Position numbers and translations under genes: made by a program
Shown: positions 58,767 through 64,000 of the stretch, one piece after another
Numbering within the stretch: the stretch's first letter is position 1
How the letters are laid out: each line of letters begins with the position of its first letter
The notes under the pieces: generated by a model
Seen by the model: the letters and a program-made list of their open reading frames with translations, nothing else
Database searches by the model: none
What the model was told of the DNA's origin: nothing
Assembly: GCF_026914185.1 (NCBI RefSeq)
Contig: NC_070560.1
Span: 7,989,501-8,053,500 of the forward strand
Origin: Puccinia triticina
Lineage: Eukaryota > Basidiomycota > Pucciniomycetes > Pucciniales > Pucciniaceae
Reading direction: 5' to 3'
DNA length: 64,000 bases

Positions 58767-61251
58767 ATGGCTTCTTGGGCGTTCGTGACCGTATTGACCT
58801 CGTAAGATCACAGACAAACTGCTCCCGAAACATGTCATCTACAAGCGTGTTTCAAGTCGTGCTGATTGTTATGCTGCATTCAATTTTGTTTATCATAGTG
58901 ACTCATATCTCCCGGGGGCTTTGGTCACCGCGGCCTCAATCAAACGTACGGAGGAGGCGTCAACGCGCAAATACGATTTGGTTTGCTTGGTAACTCTGGA
59001 CACCGTCAGCGTTCAATCCATAAAAGCCTTAAGGCAAATATACGACTTGGTTATCAGCGCCGAAGAAATCCGATCAGGGCATTCTGAGCATGAACTCAAT
59101 CTCTTGGGTATGTACATTCCCACTACTTTTGATGGCTTGGTATGTTTCCTGTTACTGCGGAGATCAATCGTTGATGCCTATCCATCGCTCTTCTCAAACT
59201 CACCAGGACGACCAGACTTGTCATCTACAATCACGAAAATCCATATCTGGCGACTCACTCAATACGAAAAAGTGATCTATCTCGATTCAGACACGCTCTT
59301 ACTCAAACCCATCTCGCATTTATTCGAACTCGCATCCCCGTTCTCAGCTTGCCCCGACATCGGTTGGCCCGATTGCTTCAACACAGGTCTCATGGTGACG
59401 TCCCCCAGCAGTGAAACGTTTGAAAAGATTTTCCAGCATTTTCTGTCTCATGGAAGCTGGGATGGAGGTGATCAAGGCCTTCTCAATGATTACTTTTCCC
59501 GATCATCGGGAGAGCTATCTGCTGCAGAATCGGGCGACCAGTCACAAGGTTGGAACCGCCTGAGTTTTATCTATAATGTTACTCCTTCGACTTACTACAC
59601 GTGAGTAGCCCAATTTTCCGCGTCAAGCGCTGATTCAAAGTTGACAAATGCTTTATTTGATTATCTTTGTCACTGCAAAAGTTACGCGCCAGCATACAAG
59701 CGCCATGGTGATAAGATATCAATGATACACTTCATCGGCAGTGAAAAACCTTGGCATCTGATCAACCGTAGAAGGTATAGAAACGCATACGCACCAAATC
59801 AGCAGTCCGAATCTCTCAATGCAGTAAGCTATGATAGCTTAGTCGACCATTGGCTGGATGTTTACGAAGATGTCGTTGGGCCGGTTGAACCCTTGGAATG
59901 GGCGTCGTTCCAGCCCGAATTCAATGTTCCAAAATACATCTCAGAATGGGATTCTACGAAGCCGAGCGCGTACCAACCCCCGACTCTTGACGAATTGAAA
60001 GAAACATTCAGTCGGAGGCAAGCTGCCATCGGGTCGCAATCGCACAACCTGTCCACTTCCAATAATGAGGGTGGCTACACGAGCTTACCCTTTCTTGATC
60101 TGTCTCGGAAGGTTCGTGATTTTATGTCGATCAAACACGGTAAAAGTGCTACGAGTTCTACCCAAGATTTGCGATCGGCTCCTTCGGATTCTAATCATTC
60201 CCAAGACAGACAAGATGATCACTCCCATGAGGTCTGGGACCCTTCGCGATCTTCCCCGCCACCTCGTGGAGGGTACCAAATGAACCAGCCAATCACCAAA
60301 CACTACGAGGCTGTTTGGGACAAACCTTTTAGCGAACAATCCCGCAGCTTTTTCCAGCCGCCCGCAATAAGCCATTCCATTCCTCAGATTACACATCAAG
60401 ATTATAGCCAGTTTTCGACGGCGCCCCAACCTAACGCGGTGCAAGCCGTGTTTCCGTGGGAGGAAAACGCGCGGCAGCACGCCGGTCGAGTCTTTCCAAG
60501 TGAAGCGAGCCGTACCTCCACTTCCAACTCAGCACATCAGCAAGATCACAGCCACTCTCCAGCCAATGCGAGTTTGTGCCAGATTTATCGAAACGCATGG
60601 GATGACGATCCGATGATTGGACGCTGGGCTAAAGCGAGAAGTATCTCTGGTTCGAATAGAAACCCGAGTTCGGGGGGGATAAAATCTGAAAAAACCAAAG
60701 CAGCATTAATTCAAACACCTCGTCTAGAGATCAGAGGTTTTGATTTTGACCGATGCGGAAGGGAAGGGCAGAATCTAAGTAGGGAAACGGAAGACGTGGG
60801 TAGAATTCCCACTTGTGATAATTCTCATCAACACCATCATCCGTCAAGACAAATAACATTTTCGTCATCATCATACCGACCGAGAAGAGACTCTGAGGGT
60901 AGCAGTCAAGATGCAGATGAAGAGGATGTTGGAGAAGATGAAGATCAAAGTAGTGATATTCGCGCCTTCGCAGAAGAAACAAGTAGTGAATCGACAATAA
61001 CCACCCCACCCGAAAAACCAAAAGCTTCGGATCAAGATTCGGTCAAACTGGAAGCGACCGAGAACCCAGAAATTAACAAGACTAGTCCATATGGTTCGAC
61101 CTCCCGACTTCCCACCAACCGCTCTATGATCATCGGCGTCCCAGTTCAAATGTTACGAACATCCTCCTCATCCAGTAATAGTAGTGCCCGTAGTTGGGAA
61201 AGCGATGATAAGAACAATCTTGCAAGGAGAGCTACGAGGCTCATGGGTTGA
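58767..61251 (+). CDS. Glycogenin (GT8 self-glucosylating initiator of glycogen)
   Basis: The exons 58767-58801, 58899-59107, 59207-59600 and 59682-61251 give 735 residues. Joining the short first exon gives 'MASWAFVTVLTSDSYLPGAL', the normal glycogenin N-terminus. The GT8 domain follows: 'KYDLVCLVTLDTVS', 'KIHIWRLTQYEKVIYLDSDTL' (D-S-D metal motif), 'PDCFNTGLMVTSPS', 'GDQGLLNDYF' and 'MIHFIGSEKPW'. It uses UDP-glucose to prime glycogen and would bind glycogen synthase through its tail (family knowledge). The C-terminal half is long, disordered and Ser/Asp-rich, with 'AVFPWEENARQHAGRVFPSE' and Trp-containing repeats ('VWDKPF', 'AWDDDPMIGRW'), common in fungal glycogenins. Exon 1 is 35 nt. Confidence 0.92.
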
Positions 61252-62486
61252 CGTTTTATTCAAGTGTACGATGGGTATAAGGTCTCTCAGTACGATCTCA
61301 ACATGGCACCGCTTCCTATTAGTTCCATCGAGATTGTAATCTAAAAAGAAGGAAGGCTGCAAGATCGTCACATCTAGTTCTCATGTACTGATGTGCATGA
61401 ATATTTTTAATTATCCATCAACCTCAAAATGTTGATTAATCATGTATTTGTAATCGTGAATCACTTCCTCTACATCTTTTGCAGAATTTTCGAATCCCTA
61501 GTTTCCAAGTGTATTGCATCTGCTTCCTCAAGAGAATTCTAATCTACAACTAGTGATTTCACACATGTCTGTGTATCCACTGGTAATCGTAAAATATTTC
61601 TATATTGTTCTAAAATGCAAGACATATGAGTCTTCATTTGACGCTAAATGAACCTGAGTCCCTGGCTCTCGCAGTACAAGATAGGCAGTGACCCACAGGG
61701 CCCATGGATTTCCCTACAAAATTCACAAGTTTACGTGAATGCCAAGTGCACCTACAGCTTTCTGGTTTTAGTCATCGTGCGACTGGATGCGGTTTTGGGT
61801 GGCTCCAGTAAATTTTAAAAAAGCCCGAGGTACACTAATTAAATTCAACCTCCTTATGCAGGCTCCGCAACATTGAACTCCAAATGTGGCAAGCATTGGC
61901 CAAGTGCGCAGCTCTATTGCTGCGAGAAATACATCCAACTTGTGCATATCAAGTGAAAAGAGGTCCTGAAGAACAATGATACCGGGGTGAGACAATCCGC
62001 AAAACCAATATTACTCGAGTCGTCGGAAGATGCACTGCAAGACGTGGAAACAATCGAGAAATGCAACAATAAAATACAAAAAACTAACAGACAACTGATG
62101 GGAGCCGGCGACTTGTAAACAACAACACGAGAAGGCGACTTGTAAACAACAACACGAGAAGTAGCAGGAACAGATTCTGGGGGAGGGGGGGGGGGCTTGT
62201 GAGGGTCTGACGATAGGACCGTCTACGAAGTCATCATGAATTTTGCGTACCATTTTACGCAAGAAAGCCTGGTAGAAGAGCAGATGCCAACCAAAAACTG
62301 GCGTGCGTATGATTCCTGTCCCCTAGAACTGTATGGCTCAGATCAAGGCATTAACACCGATCCGTAAGACCTTTGATTCATCGACAACGTAGTTGGACGT
62401 TTCCGGGAAGTTTTGAGAGCTGTGTTTATCCCCATGGGTCAAGAACATCAGCACGAAGGAGGTACAGATAAAAGATCAGAATGGAC
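61252..62486. other. Convergent intergenic region with a 27-bp tandem repeat
   Basis: The stretch holds the 3' ends of glycogenin (+) and the potassium transporter (-). A 27-bp unit GGCGACTTGTAAACAACAAC... is present twice in tandem at 62107-62160. A (G)n run follows at about 62180-62195. No gene is seen. Confidence 0.5.
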
Positions 62487-64000
62487 TTACACTCTTCGGT
62501 AGATCTCTTCCAAAAGATATGATCTTATCGAGTGGAAAAACTTCGCAAAAAGGTTGCTACTTTTGTCCGCTGGTAAAGGTTTGGAAGTGCAATGATAATG
62601 TGGCAAGCTAGGGTACACAAGGAGAAAGATGATTGAGTTATTGAAACAAAGGATCACAGCGGTGAGAGAGAAGAGATTGACGTACATGTGATTAGTGTTA
62701 TTGGCAGCCTTGGTGATTTTGTAAATTTCATCTTCCAGGGCTTTGTTGGATCCGATGGGCACGATACCGCGTTCGAGCTCGACAATTCTCTCCAAGGTGG
62801 GCTTGGTGAGGCCTCTCAAGTCCAATGGGTCTCGATAGCCGACCCGATAAGTCATCAGATAGAATCCACTGAGCGTTCTCAACTTGTCGATCAAATACTT
62901 GTCTTCTTCCTGGAGGTGAGGTACACCGACCACTCGGATCGAGAGGAAGACGACCACCCTAGGTAGCGCAGGTTGGTGTCGAAGCAAGGCCGAGAACGAA
63001 TGGGGCGCACCAATTCCCTCACCTAGATGATGGAAAAACGAGAAACATTCGAGGCGGGGCAAGGGTCCGCTTAGCTTAACGTCCGGGCTGTAAACGGGAT
63101 TTAGCGTAATCTCTGTATTATCCAAGGTGTTCTGCCTTCTGGCATATCGGGGCGAGTGTTGACTGGTCGTCAGATGCTTGGTGATCTGATGGATAGCCTG
63201 GACTGGAGGATAGCTGGCCACGTTATGACTCGAGCTCCTTGGGTGATTCGGCTCATGGATCGTAATCTTTTGTTCGTGTGAGTTTGTCTGCTCATCGCCG
63301 GTCACCGGTAGGTGGATTGTTTCTTGTTTTTCTTCCATGATTTCATCCGACTTCATCTCTTCCGGTTCTTCATGGAGAGCCAAATCACTTATGTGCATCG
63401 GAGCTATCAGTATTTCCGATGGATTATGAGTCGGAGTTACCGGAGACGATGGATATTCTTGCAGGGCATCATTCTCGTTGGGGTACCGGTATACTCCACC
63501 ACCACCACGCATTTGTTGCTCACTATTTGCTGACTTGAGAGGGTGATCTCCGCTAAGAGTGAGTTGATCGGACGAGTGTTTGATTAATAACTGTCCAAGT
63601 TTAATCCGGTGTGCAGCGTCAAATGCATCCTCCAATCCCTTCGCCCATGTCCAGAACAGTAAGAACAAGCCAATGAGACAGCCTAACGTAAGAGTAAACC
63701 AGGCCCCGTGTGGAATCTTTTGTAAGGCTGATGCGAAGAAGATAGCATCGATGAAACCGGCTAGACCGAAAAACAGTAGCGACAGCCATACCGGCAAGCC
63801 TTTGACATGAATCTACATAGCCATTTCGAGGACGATCAGTTGACGAAGATCTGATAATTTGTCATGCCAATTTTCAACTTACCATAACCATCGTCATTAG
63901 AAAAGTGGTGGTTATCAAAACACCAGCGACAGCGAAACCATCTGATTAAAATGAAACGTGGTTAATTCTCCATGCAGTTCCAGGTAAAGGTAGATATGAG
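62487..64000 (-). CDS. HAK/KUP-type high-affinity potassium transporter, 5' part outside the window
   Basis: The minus-strand exons visible are 63941-63883, 63812-62686 and 62607-62487; the N-terminal part lies beyond 64000. The protein would be a plasma-membrane potassium/proton symporter (family knowledge). Blocks are 'DGFAVAGVLITTTFLMTMVM', 'LPVWLSLLFFGLAGFIDAIF', 'ALQKIPHGAWFTLTLGC', 'FWTWAKGLEDAFDAAHRIKL', 'LGEGIGAPHSFSALLRHQPALP' and the end 'FAKFFHSIRSYLLEEIYRRV'. Between the last membrane block and 'GEGIGAP' is an insert of about 140 residues rich in Ser, His, Glu and Pro. The frame starting at 63797 begins at TTG; the exon really starts at 63812 after a TAG acceptor. The last intron (62685-62608) reads through in frame but is bounded by good splice sites. 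Confidence 0.9.

Overview
The window reads as nuclear DNA of a rust fungus (Pucciniales, most likely Puccinia-like). Genes are broken by many short GT-AG introns (about 55-125 bp). Fungus-restricted housekeeping proteins are present (Cox16, Vtc1, an OPT oligopeptide transporter, a HAK/KUP potassium transporter). A DUF6589 protein of the kind expanded in basidiomycetes is present, and several small secreted proteins sit among dense transposable elements. No bacterial operons, CRISPR arrays or viral genes were seen. Identities come from recognising protein motifs by eye; no database search was run.

Layout. 1-2436 (-): 3'-truncated DUF6589 gene. 3217-3858 (+): COX16. 4488-11257 (-): a decayed Tad-like LINE with zinc-knuckle ORF1 and endonuclease/RT/RNase H ORF2, followed at its 5' side by a 28-bp hairpin minisatellite. 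The LINE is split by a 2.2-kb DNA element (5503-7710) with terminal inverted repeats, a CACTG target duplication and a large internal palindrome. It also carries a tRNA-like insertion near 4834. 12054-14734 (-): two paralogous small secreted proteins. 15839-19309 (+): OPT transporter, 16 exons. 19521-23451 (+): VPS18, 8 exons. 23942-25195 (-): a voltage-sensor-like membrane protein. 25211-25368: a Harbinger-type MITE. 25782-26679 (+): a secreted Lys/Pro-rich protein. 28028-28920 (+): VTC1. 29802-34161 (+): a 1406-residue golgin-like coiled coil. 34618-34724: intron-containing tRNA-Arg(ACG). 34822-36185: MITEs. 36962-40631 (+): a broken Mutator-like transposase fused to an OTU cysteine protease domain. 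41234-42110: SOD-like gene A. 43742-45826: CCT7. 46841-48005: a peroxiredoxin-like AhpC/TSA protein. 48384-51474: an ARMH3/UPF0588-like protein. 52570-57825: SOD-like genes B (+), C (-) and D (+). 58767-61251: glycogenin. 62487 to the window end (-): HAK/KUP potassium transporter.

The housekeeping genes cover membrane traffic (VPS18, golgin, ARMH3-like), vacuolar polyphosphate (VTC1), nutrient and ion uptake (OPT, HAK), carbon storage (glycogenin), protein folding (CCT7) and respiration (COX16). They do not form one pathway. The part most likely to be specialised is the accessory layer. Four secreted proteins resemble fungal Cu-only superoxide dismutase; they share one four-exon structure but have lost different numbers of copper ligands. 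A second family is a pair of small secreted proteins with a conserved basic C-terminus. Both look like host-interaction candidates, which is inference.

Exon coordinates were worked out by hand from splice signals and reading-frame continuity. For COX16, OPT, VPS18, VTC1, the voltage-sensor-like protein, the golgin-like gene, the secreted 224-residue protein, CCT7, the peroxiredoxin-like gene, glycogenin and all four SOD-like genes, the summed exon lengths are multiples of three and the joined frames stay open.
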